Source of the DNA: DASYPQ01 sp041488095
GTDB taxonomy: Bacteria > Planctomycetota > UBA1135 > GCA-002686595
DNA length: 64,000 nucleotides
Reading direction: 5' to 3'
Assembly: GCA_041488095.1 (NCBI GenBank)
Contig: JBGPOP010000024.1
Coordinates: 1-64,000, forward strand
A program made the position numbers and the translations under genes. Below, one piece after another: positions 8,823-17,086 of this stretch. Position 1 is the stretch's first letter; each line of letters starts with the position of its first letter. The notes below the pieces were generated by a model. The model made no database searches. It worked only from the letters and a program-made list of their open reading frames with translations, and had not been told where the DNA came from.

Positions 8823-9662
8823 ATGACACAGTCCTGGGAGGACCCGCCCGAATACCGGGGGATGCCGCAGATCGCGCTGCCGCGGCCGGGCAAGGCCACG
8901 CGGCGCCTCCTGATCGTGCTGGCCGCGATCTACGGGATCTCGTTGCTGCTGTTCCTCTTCTCGGCCGGCTCCTTCGGCTGGGTGAACCGTACGCTAGGTC
9001 TCTCGCCGGCCGCGTGGCGCGCATTGTTCCCGTTCGTGCCGGTGTGGCAGCTCCTGACCTACGGTTTCCTGCACAGCGTTGGACCGTCCCACCTGCTGCT
9101 CAATGCGCTGGTGCTGTACTTCTTCGGCACGATGCTGGAGGAGATCCTGGGCACACGGCGATTCGTCGTCGCCTACTTCTCAGCCCAGTTCGTAGGGGCT
9201 GTCTTCTTCCTCGTTTCGGGGATCCTGCGCCAGGAGCAGAGCTTGGCGGTCGGCGCGTCGGGCGCCGTGTACGGCGTGATGATCGCCGTCGCGACGCTGC
9301 GGCCCCGCCAGATGGTGCTCGTCCTTTTCATTCCCATCTCGCTCGGAGTGCTCGCGCTCGGGATCGTCGCGATCACCGCCGTCAGCGCGGCGCTCCAGCT
9401 GAAGATGGGTGGCGGCGACGACGTGGCCCACCTCGTGCACCTCGGAGGCATCGCCTACGGATTCCTGGCCGTGAGGAGCCGCCTGATCTTTGCCGACCCG
9501 CTCGCCGCGCTCGCGCGCGTCCGGGCGACCCGCCACGTCGAGCGCCAGAGCCAGGACGAGGCGCGCGTCGACCAGATCCTCGCGAAGATCAACCGCGAGG
9601 GCATGGCCTCGCTGACGAGGAGCGAGCGCGAGTTCCTGAAGCGCGTCTCCTCGCGCCGCTAG
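8823..9662 (+). CDS. Rhomboid-family intramembrane serine protease
   Basis: 279 residues with about six transmembrane segments from residue 29 to 220. The catalytic dyad is visible: GASG with Ser146 and HLGG with His206. The second-helix HLLLNALVLYFFG and the WR-like loop also match the family. Rhomboids cut single-pass membrane proteins inside the bilayer; the substrate is not predictable. A soluble basic C-terminal tail of about 50 residues, rich in Arg, Glu and Gln, faces the cytoplasm by the positive-inside rule. The gene starts ten bases after folD. Confidence 0.9.
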   Translation: MTQSWEDPPEYRGMPQIALPRPGKATRRLLIVLAAIYGISLLLFLFSAGSFGWVNRTLGLSPAAWRALFPFVPVWQLLTYGFLHSVGPSHLLLNALVLYFFGTMLEEILGTRRFVVAYFSAQFVGAVFFLVSGILRQEQSLAVGASGAVYGVMIAVATLRPRQMVLVLFIPISLGVLALGIVAITAVSAALQLKMGGGDDVAHLVHLGGIAYGFLAVRSRLIFADPLAALARVRATRHVERQSQDEARVDQILAKINREGMASLTRSEREFLKRVSSRR

Positions 9663-9688
9663 CCCGGCCCGGCGCTCGCCGGTGCGGA

Positions 9689-9717
9689 TTGTCCGCCTCG
9701 GCCGCTCGGGCTAGACT
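9689..9717 (+). promoter_or_regulatory. Sigma70-type promoter, near leaderless
   Basis: TTGTCC (9689-9694), 17 bases, TAGACT (9712-9717). The ATG of the next gene begins nine bases after the -10, so transcription would start about two to four bases before it and leave no room for a Shine-Dalgarno. Confidence 0.6.
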
Positions 9718-9726
9718 CCAGGTCCG

Positions 9727-11757
9727 ATGAAGCCTGCCGCGATCCTCTTGGCCGCGCTCTCCGCGCTCCCCGTCGCCCCGCGGGCCGATGCCCCCCTCCA
9801 GGGAGGCCCCGACCCGACCTTCAAGCAGCAGCTCCAGAAGCTCTCCGCCCAGAACGACAAGGACGGCATGGCGAAGCTCGCCAAGAGCCGCCCCGACGAC
9901 GCCATCGCGTGGATCGTCGTCACCTCGGAGGAGATCGCCAACCGGTCGAGCGACGAGCTGGAGGCCTTCTCCCAGATCCTGCGCGATGCCTGGAAGGCGG
10001 GGATCGGCAGCGAGTTCGCCGAGCGCGAGTACCAGGCCCTGAAGACGCTCGGCGCCAACCGCCGCGACCGCAACGATCTGAAGCAGCGCTTCGACGCAGC
10101 CGAGGCCGAGTTCCGCAGCAACCTCGAGCGCAAGGAGGGCATGGCTTTCCAGAACGTGATCGACGAGCTGGATGTCGTCGCGCCGGGCCTCGAGCAGGTG
10201 GGGGACTGGTACCGGGCCGCGCAGGCCTGGATCCTGCAGGGCCGGGCTTGCGACGAGCCCCTTCGCGCCGAGGCAGCCGACCTGCACAAGGCCTGCCTCG
10301 CCTACATCCGTGCGATCGATGCGTGCGACAAGCTCGACCTCAAGGACGCCACCTACCCGGAGATCGGCAAGCGCAAGGCGGCCCTCGTCGCCAAGGGCTA
10401 CGACAAGAAGAAGGAGCAGCCTGCGGCGCCCGGGGCGCCGGGGGGGGCCGAGCCGGCTCCCGCGGCCGAGGCCGGCGCGCCGATCACGGTCGCGACGAGC
10501 TTCGATCCCGTGCCCGGGCTCGATACCTACCTGCGCCCGAACTACTTCGACGACGAGGTGAGCGTCCTGTGGGGCACGCTCACGGTGAAGGCCAAGGGAT
10601 CCTCGGCGACCTTCCCGCGCATCGACGGCTCGCCGGCGGTGTTCCGTGTCGGCGCGAGCGACCTGCGCATCGATACCGACGGCGACGGGCAGGGCGACGA
10701 GAAGCTCGCGCTGGCCGGCAATCCCGTGCTGGTCAAGGTCAAGCTCGGCAAGGGCGACGCCGCGCGGCCCTGGGCGTTCCTGGCGCAGATCGGCAGCCGG
10801 CAGGATCAGTACCAGCGCATCGAGGTCAACATCGAGCCCAACGACAAGGAATACACCGTGTACGCGCTCGCCGCCGCGAGCGTGGTCGGGAGCGTCGCCG
10901 GCGTGCCCGTGCGCATCATCGACGACAGCATGGACGGGCTCTACGGCAGCAAGCCGCAGACCTGGGGCGAGCCCGGGCTCAGCAAGGACGTCTTCCAGCC
11001 CGAGATGGACTCGATCGTGATCGGCGCGTCGAAGCGCGCGCGCCCGTGGAGCGAGGTCCAGGAGATCGGCGACAAGTGGTACAAGCTCGCTCCGGACCAG
11101 GCCGGCAAGGAGATCAAGGCCACGCCGCTCGCCGTCGAGACGGGCCTCGTCAAGCTCGAATTCAAGGGCCCCGCACCGACGTGGGTCGTCGTCAAGGGCT
11201 CGGGCGGCCTGCTCCAGAACAGCTACTTCGACCTGGTCGAGGGGGGATCGAAGGGCGTCGCCCTTCCAGTCGGGAAGTACTCGCTGTTCTACGGCGAGGT
11301 CCGCAAGGGGAAGAAGAAGCTCGTCCAGAAGACGCTGATCCTGCCCGGCAAGTCCACACCGAGCTTCGAGGTCAAGAAGGGCCAGACCGCGACGCTGACG
11401 CTCGGCGCGCCCTTCGGTTTCGATTTCAAGACGACGAACCCGGGCGGCAAGATCAAGGTCGAGGGCAAGAGCGTCGTCGTCATCGGCAGCCAGGGCGAGC
11501 GCTACGAGCGCCCCTGGAACTGCGTGGCGCGCCCCGAGGTCGCCTGGCGCAAGAAGGGCAGCCGGACCGCGACGAAGGCCGAGAAAATGCCCGCGCTCCA
11601 GGACACCGAGGGTCTCGGGAAGCACGGCTGGGATGCGGCCTGGACGCCGCTCGACCTGGAGATCGATCTCAAGGGGGAGAAAGGGCCGGTCGAGATCCAG
11701 CTCAGCGAGAAGAAGCACGACCTCTTCGGGAAGGTCGAGTCGGACTGGAAGGAATAG
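9727..11757 (+). CDS. Secreted protein of unknown function
   Basis: 676 residues; family not recognised. A Sec signal peptide is clear (hydrophobic core residues 4-17, probable cut after the first 22 or so). Residues 25-225 are mostly helical and charged. A Pro/Ala/Gly linker sits near residues 230-255, and the remainder looks beta-rich. A calcium-loop-like DTDGDGQGDE stands near residue 318. Several WxVVxG and PxGKYSLFYGEV-like segments resemble carbohydrate- or cell-surface beta domains, but I cannot name one. It has its own promoter and ends three bases before serS. Confidence 0.85.
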   Translation: MKPAAILLAALSALPVAPRADAPLQGGPDPTFKQQLQKLSAQNDKDGMAKLAKSRPDDAIAWIVVTSEEIANRSSDELEAFSQILRDAWKAGIGSEFAEREYQALKTLGANRRDRNDLKQRFDAAEAEFRSNLERKEGMAFQNVIDELDVVAPGLEQVGDWYRAAQAWILQGRACDEPLRAEAADLHKACLAYIRAIDACDKLDLKDATYPEIGKRKAALVAKGYDKKKEQPAAPGAPGGAEPAPAAEAGAPITVATSFDPVPGLDTYLRPNYFDDEVSVLWGTLTVKAKGSSATFPRIDGSPAVFRVGASDLRIDTDGDGQGDEKLALAGNPVLVKVKLGKGDAARPWAFLAQIGSRQDQYQRIEVNIEPNDKEYTVYALAAASVVGSVAGVPVRIIDDSMDGLYGSKPQTWGEPGLSKDVFQPEMDSIVIGASKRARPWSEVQEIGDKWYKLAPDQAGKEIKATPLAVETGLVKLEFKGPAPTWVVVKGSGGLLQNSYFDLVEGGSKGVALPVGKYSLFYGEVRKGKKKLVQKTLILPGKSTPSFEVKKGQTATLTLGAPFGFDFKTTNPGGKIKVEGKSVVVIGSQGERYERPWNCVARPEVAWRKKGSRTATKAEKMPALQDTEGLGKHGWDAAWTPLDLEIDLKGEKGPVEIQLSEKKHDLFGKVESDWKE

Positions 11758-11760
11758 CGG

Positions 11761-13041
11761 GTGCTCGACCTCAAGTTCATCCGCGCCAACCCCGACGCGG
11801 TCCGGGCCGGGGCGGCGAAGAAGCGCATTGCCGTCGACCTCGCGAAGCTCCTCGACCTCGACCGCCAGGCGCGCGAGCTGTCGGTCCGGGTCGACGCGCT
11901 GCGCGCGCAGCAGAACGAGTCCAGCCAGGCGATCGGCAAGGCACCGCCTGCGGAGCGCGCCAGGCTCGCGGCGGAGCAGAAGCAGAAGAAGGCCGAGCTC
12001 AAGGAGGAGGAGGACCGAAAGGCCGCTATCACGGCCGAGCTGAAGGAGCTCCTCCTGCGGGTGCCGAACGTCCCCGCCGAGGACGTGCCCGAAGGCAAGG
12101 ACGACAGCGACAACCTCGAGGTGAAGCGCTGGGGTGAGCCGCGGCGCTTCGACTTCGAGCCGCTCGACCACGTCGCCTTGGCCGAGGCGCAGGGCTGGCT
12201 CGACATCGACCGCGCGGCGCGGCTCTCGGGATCGCGCAACTACGTGCTCCGGGGCGATCTGTCGCTCCTCGAGGGCGCGGTGATGCGCTTCGCGCTCGAC
12301 CGGATGGTGGCGAAGGGCTTCGTGCCCTTGACCGTGCCGACGCTCGTGCGCAGCGAGGCCATGGTGGGCACGGGCTACTTCCCGGGCGGCGAGGAGCAGG
12401 CCTACCGCTGCGATGCGCGCGACGACCTCGTGCTGGTGGGAACGGCCGAGGTGCCGGTGACCTCGCTGCACGCGGGCGAGATCCTGGCCGAGAAGGATCT
12501 CCCGCTGCGCTACGTCGCGCTATCGGCCTGCTACCGCCGCGAGGCGGGCACCTACGGAAAGGACACGCGCGGCCTCTTCCGCGTGCACCAGTTCCAGAAG
12601 GTCGAGCAGGTGGTGATCGACGTCTCCGACCCCGGGAAGAGCCTCGCGCACCACGGCGAAATCGTGGCCAACGCGGAGGAGGTTCTCGCCGCGCTCGAGT
12701 TGCCCTACCGGGTCGTCAACGTGTGCGGAGGGGACCTCGGAGCCCCGCAGGTGCAGAAGTTCGACATCGAGACCTGGATGCCCTCGCGCGGAGGCTACGG
12801 CGAGACGCACAGCGCCTCGCGCTTCCACGACTACCAGGCTCGGCGCTTGAACCTGCGCTACCGCGGTACGGACGGCGTCGTGCGCTTCTGTCACACGCTG
12901 AACAACACGGTCGCGGCGAGCGCACGCATGTTGATCGCGCTGCTCGAGAACCATCAGCGCGGAGACGGGACGCTGTGGGTGCCGCCGCCGCTGCGGGTGT
13001 ACCTGTGCGGCCGCGAGACCCTGGGGCGGCCCGTGCGTTGA
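11761..13041 (+). CDS. serS: Serine-tRNA ligase
   Basis: 426 residues from GTG, normal for SerRS. It charges tRNA-Ser. The N-terminal long coiled coil (residues about 25-105, Glu/Lys/Ala-rich) contacts the tRNA variable arm. Class II motifs follow: motif 2 in CYRREAGTYGKDTRGLFRVHQF and motif 3 near the C-terminus (HTLNNTVAASARMLIALLEN). The TAEVPVT serine pocket is present. The gene is convergent with the gsp operon. Confidence 0.97.
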   Translation: MLDLKFIRANPDAVRAGAAKKRIAVDLAKLLDLDRQARELSVRVDALRAQQNESSQAIGKAPPAERARLAAEQKQKKAELKEEEDRKAAITAELKELLLRVPNVPAEDVPEGKDDSDNLEVKRWGEPRRFDFEPLDHVALAEAQGWLDIDRAARLSGSRNYVLRGDLSLLEGAVMRFALDRMVAKGFVPLTVPTLVRSEAMVGTGYFPGGEEQAYRCDARDDLVLVGTAEVPVTSLHAGEILAEKDLPLRYVALSACYRREAGTYGKDTRGLFRVHQFQKVEQVVIDVSDPGKSLAHHGEIVANAEEVLAALELPYRVVNVCGGDLGAPQVQKFDIETWMPSRGGYGETHSASRFHDYQARRLNLRYRGTDGVVRFCHTLNNTVAASARMLIALLENHQRGDGTLWVPPPLRVYLCGRETLGRPVR

Positions 13042-13095
13042 CCCGCGGGGGCCCGTGGAAGCCCGTGGGAGATCGTGCCCTCGGCGACAGATCGA

Positions 13096-14055
13096 TCAGT
13101 GCGGTGGATTGCCTCCGCCCTGACCCGAGCCCTGTCCGCCGCCGCCCTGCCCGGATCCGCCGCGTCCGCTGCCGCCGCGCCCCGCACCCCCGCCCCGACC
13201 TGATCCCGCGCTGCCGCCCCGGCCTCCGACGTCCGCGACCGGAGTGGCGGCTCCGCCGGTCTGATTCGCCGGAGAGGCCGCGGGCACCTGCGGGATCGCC
13301 GGCACAGGGATCTTGCTCTCATCCATGCGCAGGACCTGGGGCAGGCGGATCACGCGCTTGTAGACCACCGTGCGGCGGTCGATCGGAGCGACTCGCAACT
13401 GCTCGTTGACGAGACGCGGCGCGAGCTCGAGCGTGAGCGTGATCTCGATCCTCTCCGGCAGGCCGATCTTCTCGTCGCCCTCCTGCGCGGCCCACTCGTC
13501 GACCGGCTCCTCGTTGGGGCCGTCCTTCTGGAAGCACTGGAGGTCGAAACCCTTGACGCGGTCGTGGAGGAGGATGAAGTTCCCGCCGTCGAAGGGCTCC
13601 GCGTCGATGCCGTAGGACTCGCGGCGATACAGCTCGAGGAACTGGTCGTTGTCCGGGCTCGGGCGGAGCCGGTAGCCAATCTCGTTCGCGTCGGCGCGCA
13701 CGAAGCGCTCGTCCTCCTGGTGGAGCACCAGGCTGTCCGTGGTCGAGACGAAGTCCAGGCTGTCGGCGTCGAAGCCGAGGATCACCCGGTTCTTGACGCG
13801 AAAATGATTCTTCCGTGTGCGGTCGTAGACGAACAGGCCGCGCAGGTCGCGCTCGACCATGTCGAGGATCGCAGGGCCGGCGTTCTGCGTCTCCTGGATG
13901 TTGTGGATCGTGTCGCGGGAGGTGCGCGCCGCGGTCAGGATCTGGGTCATCGAGAGCATGATCCCGCCCATGATCAGGAGCACGAGCAGCACTTCGACCA
14001 GGGTGAAGCCGGCGCGCAGGCGCCCCGAGCACGGACGGCAGGAAGCGGCGCTCAT
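13096..14055 (-). CDS. gspJ: Type II secretion minor pseudopilin GspJ-like, Gly-rich tail
   Basis: 319 residues from the ATG at 14055, chosen because a typical short basic leader then precedes the prepilin cleavage site G-FTLVEVLL (Glu at +5). The hydrophobic helix and the globular domain with long beta segments resemble PulJ/GspJ. The last 50 residues are almost pure Gly, Ser, Arg and Gln in GRGGSGQGG-like units, which is not usual for this family. It is the last gene of the operon and overlaps gspI by four bases. Confidence 0.75.
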   Translation of the reverse strand: MSAASCRPCSGRLRAGFTLVEVLLVLLIMGGIMLSMTQILTAARTSRDTIHNIQETQNAGPAILDMVERDLRGLFVYDRTRKNHFRVKNRVILGFDADSLDFVSTTDSLVLHQEDERFVRADANEIGYRLRPSPDNDQFLELYRRESYGIDAEPFDGGNFILLHDRVKGFDLQCFQKDGPNEEPVDEWAAQEGDEKIGLPERIEITLTLELAPRLVNEQLRVAPIDRRTVVYKRVIRLPQVLRMDESKIPVPAIPQVPAASPANQTGGAATPVADVGGRGGSAGSGRGGGAGRGGSGRGGSGQGGGGQGSGQGGGNPPH

Positions 14056-14756
14056 TGGCTCGTCCCTCCCGGGGGCGGGGTCGTGTCGCCGGACCCCGTC
14101 GAGCTGCTGGCTGGCGACTTCGCTCCGGTCTTGGAGTCCGTTTCCTTCTCTCCGTAGACCTGCTTCCACGGCATCCACTCCTCGAAGACCAGCTCGTTCT
14201 TGAGCTGCTTCTGCGCGATGTGGATCTGGGGGAACGTGACCCGGATCTTCACCTTCTCGAAGGGTTCCTCCTTGTCCTTGGGATCCGCGTCCTTCTGGTC
14301 CTTCTTCTTGGCGGCCTTCGTGTCGTCGCGCTTCACCCAGGAGTCGAAGCGCCCGCTCTCCTGGTTGTTGTCCTTGAAGGTCTCGTCTCCTACGACGACC
14401 TCGTAGCTGAAATCGGGATAGCCCTCCTCGGCGTAGCTGCCCTGGAGCCCGTTCTCGATGTCGTCCTGGAACTGGCCCGAAGCGATCTGACCCAGGGTCA
14501 AGAGCGCGAGCTCGCGCGAGAGCTTGAGATTGCGCGTGTGCGCGGCGGTCATCTTGGCCGTGTTCAGGCCCTCGAGGACGAGCAGCATGCCGATCCCCAC
14601 GATCAGGATCGTCACCATGACTTCGGCCAGCGTGAAGCCGCGGGAAGAGGAATACGGTACCGGGACAGTTCTTCCTCGATCCGCGCGGAGTCGAGGCGTT
14701 CCGCAGGACGTTGCCTCGGATCGAGGAAGAACTGTCCCGGTACCGTATTCCGTCAT
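14052..14756 (-). CDS. gspI: Type II secretion minor pseudopilin GspI-like, leader carries an inserted repeat
   Basis: 234 residues. The start ATG overlaps the gspH stop as ATGA. The prepilin site G-FTLAEVMV falls at residue 40, which makes the leader far longer than the usual 6-20 residues. Nearly all of that leader (residues 3-36) is encoded by a perfect palindromic repeat inserted in frame. After cleavage the mature protein would be normal: an N-terminal helix (LIVGIGMLLVLEGL), then a soluble domain with a Lys/Asp-rich stretch and a Ser/Pro/Gly tail. Confidence 0.78.
   Translation of the reverse strand: MTEYGTGTVLPRSEATSCGTPRLRADRGRTVPVPYSSSRGFTLAEVMVTILIVGIGMLLVLEGLNTAKMTAAHTRNLKLSRELALLTLGQIASGQFQDDIENGLQGSYAEEGYPDFSYEVVVGDETFKDNNQESGRFDSWVKRDDTKAAKKKDQKDADPKDKEEPFEKVKIRVTFPQIHIAQKQLKNELVFEEWMPWKQVYGEKETDSKTGAKSPASSSTGSGDTTPPPGGTSQ
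14649..14751. repeat. Inverted-repeat (REP/BIME-like) insertion in gspI
   Basis: Two perfect 35-base arms (14649-14683 and 14717-14751) face each other across a 33-base loop. The arms begin GGAATACGGTACCGGGACAG. They hold a KpnI-like GGTACC core and lie immediately after the gspI start codon. The size and symmetric pairing recall REP doublets moved by RAYT transposases, but no transposase is in the window and no second copy was seen here. Confidence 0.85.
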
Positions 14757-15316
14757 CGGAAGTCCTCCTCCTTGGCCGGCTGGCGCTCGAACGTCCCCTC
14801 GTGGTAGTCGATCATCCCGGTCAGCGCCTGCACCTCGATCGTGTAGAAGCTGTCGTAGGGGTTCTGCACCAGCGTGATGATGTGGCCCGAGGCCGCGCCG
14901 AGAGGATCGAAGCGCACGAACACCATGCCCTTGATGTAGTCGACCCCGTCGATCTGGACGCGGCTGAAGCGCACCGACAGGGGCAGGTCGACCCAGTTCT
15001 GGGCCATGCGCTCCTCCTCGTTGGCGGCGAGCCCTCCGCCCAGGCGGAAGGGCGTGTTCACCCGGTAGCGGTGCTTGTCGAGGTCGTACTCGATCTTGAA
15101 GACGGCGTTCCTCGCGATCGCCTCGGAGTGCGCTCCCTGGATCGTGCTGGCGAGCATGCGCACGGACGAGTGCAGTTCGGCGCGCGGCAGGATCGCGCGC
15201 CAGTTGATGGTGACGAGCGTGGCGATCAGGCCGAGGATCACGATGACTGCCATCATCTCGATCATCGAGAACCCGGAGCGTCCGCCGCCGCGAAGTGCCC
15301 TCGTGCCGCGGGTCAC
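14753..15316 (-). CDS. gspH: Type II secretion pseudopilin GspH-like
   Basis: 187 residues from GTG. Prepilin leader with a basic N-terminus, cleavage site G-FSMIEMMAVIVILGL and Glu at +5. The soluble part contains the GspH/FimT-like pattern with a conserved early WRAILPRAE segment and a C-terminal beta domain. Co-directional with gspG (nine bases away) and gspI (ATGA overlap). GspH would sit in the minor-pseudopilin tip of the secretion pseudopilus. Confidence 0.8.
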   Translation of the reverse strand: MTRGTRALRGGGRSGFSMIEMMAVIVILGLIATLVTINWRAILPRAELHSSVRMLASTIQGAHSEAIARNAVFKIEYDLDKHRYRVNTPFRLGGGLAANEEERMAQNWVDLPLSVRFSRVQIDGVDYIKGMVFVRFDPLGAASGHIITLVQNPYDSFYTIEVQALTGMIDYHEGTFERQPAKEEDFR

Positions 15317-15325
15317 AGGATCCCC

Positions 15326-15766
15326 CTACCTCTTCTCCTCGCGGATCGAGGTGTTGTCCAGGTCCGAGTTGTCGCCCTCGCCGCCGACCTGGCCGTCCTT
15401 GCCGTACGAATAGATCTTGGGCAGAGGCTGGCCCGGACCGGGCGCGTCGTACATGTACTCGTTGCCCCACGGATCGCGCGGGATCTTGGTGCCCTCGAGA
15501 TAGGTGTGTCCGTTGACGTCGGGCGTCACCAGGGCCTCGAGGCTGTCGGGGTACTTGCCGCCGTTGGTGATGGCGTACTCATTGAGCGCGCTCTCGATCG
15601 AGGTGATGTCCACCTTGGCCTTGCTCACCGTGGCGAAGGCGAATTTCTGCAATATGTTGGGCACGACCAGCGTGGCCAGGAGGCCGATGATGACGATCAC
15701 GACCATCATCTCGGCCAGGGTGAAGCCGCGGCGGCCCGCGTGCGTCGCGTGGGATCTCGTCTTCAT
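15326..15766 (-). CDS. gspG: Type II secretion major pseudopilin
   Basis: 146 residues from the ATG at 15766. The prepilin motif G-FTLAEMMVVIVIIGLLATL and the DPWGNEY segment are hallmarks of GspG, the main subunit of the pseudopilus. The last part (DNSDLDNTS) carries the acidic residues that bind calcium in GspG proteins. The leader is about 16 residues with several basic ones. Confidence 0.93.
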   Translation of the reverse strand: MKTRSHATHAGRRGFTLAEMMVVIVIIGLLATLVVPNILQKFAFATVSKAKVDITSIESALNEYAITNGGKYPDSLEALVTPDVNGHTYLEGTKIPRDPWGNEYMYDAPGPGQPLPKIYSYGKDGQVGGEGDNSDLDNTSIREEKR

Positions 15767-15795
15767 GGTGGATGCTTCTTGCGCGGCGGCCGCGC

Positions 15796-17058
15796 TCACT
15801 TGAATTGTCCGATCTGCAGGATGGGAAGGACGATCGAGACCACGATGTACCCCACGACGGCGGCCAGAAACACGATCATGATCGGTTCCAGGACCGAGGT
15901 CAGGCGCTCGGTGGCGATGTCGATCTCCTCGTCGTAGGCGGTGGCGACGCGGTCGAGCATCTGCTCCAGCTCGCCGGACTGCTCGCCCACGTTGACCATG
16001 TAGCCCACCAGCGCCGGAAATGCGCCCGATTGCTTGAGCGGCGTGGCGATGTCCGTTCCCTCCAGGATGCGCTTGCGGATGACCTCGGTCGCGTCGGCGA
16101 TGACCCGGTTGCCGACGACGGTGCGGGTGATCTCCAGGCTGTTCACCGCAGGCACGCCGCTCTGGAGCAGCGTCGACAGCGTGCGCGTGAAGCGCGCGAC
16201 CGCCTGCTTCCTCAGGAGGTCGCCCACGATCGGCAGGCGCAGCAGGTTCCGGTCGATGAGCAGCCGGCCCGCATCCGACTTCTTGTACACGCGCTCGAAG
16301 GCGTACGACACCACCGCGATCACGGCGCATCCGACCAGCCAGTAGTCCTTGAAGAGCTGGCTGATCTTGATGAGCACCTTGGTCGGCGTGGGCAGGGTCT
16401 GCCCCGTGTCGGTGAGCATGCCGGTGATCTTGGGCACGACCACGGTCATCAGGATGCTGACCACGATCAGGCCGATGCCGATCATCATGACCGGATAGGT
16501 CAGGGCCGAGACCACCTTGCGTCGCAGCGCGCGCTGGGACTGGAGGTAATCGGCGAGCCGCTTCAGCACGACGTCGACGTTGCCCGTCGCCTCGCCCGCG
16601 CGCACCATGTTGACGTACAGCTCGCCGAACATCTGCGGATGCTCCGAGAGCGCGTCGGCGAGCGAGGCTCCCTGGTTGATGCGCTCGCGGATCTCGCGGA
16701 ACATGGTCTCGGTCGACCGCTTCTCGGCCTGCTCGATCATGGCCTTCAGCGTCTCCGCGAGCGGGATCCCCGAGCCGAGCAGCGTGCCCATCTGGCGCGT
16801 GGCCGCGGTCAGGATCTCGAGGTTGCGCATGCTCGAGGTCGTCTGGGCCGAGCGCTGGCGACGGATCTTGTCCACCAGGGCTCGCAGCCGGCCCTTGCCC
16901 TCGCGCACGCGGTGCCCGCCCCGGGTCTCGTGGATCTCGCTGACGAGCAGGTTGTCGCGCCGCAGGCGGTTGCGCGCCTCGCGCGTCGTGTCGGCGTCGA
17001 TCACGCCGCTCCTCACCACGCCGCCCTGGGCGAAGGCCCTGTATTCGAAGATAGGCAT
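15796..17058 (-). CDS. gspF: Type II secretion inner-membrane platform protein
   Basis: 420 residues. Two repeated T2SSF domains (about residues 75-195 and 275-400) with transmembrane helices near 175-195, 230-250 and 385-405. The N-terminus MPIFEYRAF is typical. GspF anchors the GspE ATPase and the assembling pseudopilus. Some members serve type IV pili (PilC), but the surrounding genes point to secretion. Confidence 0.93.
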   Translation of the reverse strand: MPIFEYRAFAQGGVVRSGVIDADTTREARNRLRRDNLLVSEIHETRGGHRVREGKGRLRALVDKIRRQRSAQTTSSMRNLEILTAATRQMGTLLGSGIPLAETLKAMIEQAEKRSTETMFREIRERINQGASLADALSEHPQMFGELYVNMVRAGEATGNVDVVLKRLADYLQSQRALRRKVVSALTYPVMMIGIGLIVVSILMTVVVPKITGMLTDTGQTLPTPTKVLIKISQLFKDYWLVGCAVIAVVSYAFERVYKKSDAGRLLIDRNLLRLPIVGDLLRKQAVARFTRTLSTLLQSGVPAVNSLEITRTVVGNRVIADATEVIRKRILEGTDIATPLKQSGAFPALVGYMVNVGEQSGELEQMLDRVATAYDEEIDIATERLTSVLEPIMIVFLAAVVGYIVVSIVLPILQIGQFK

Positions 17059-17086
17059 TACTCGAAGATCGGCACGGCGCCGAACC

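Noticed and set aside
9589..12471. A 960-residue open frame on the minus strand opposite the secreted protein and serS
   Set aside because: Its translation is low-complexity Leu/Arg/Asp/Ala/Glu text of the kind produced opposite GC-rich genes; the plus-strand genes have clear families and coding patterns.
13042..13095. Terminator between serS and gspJ
   Set aside because: The GGGCCCGTGGAAGCCCGTGGG stretch is a direct repeat and does not form a convincing hairpin with a T-run.
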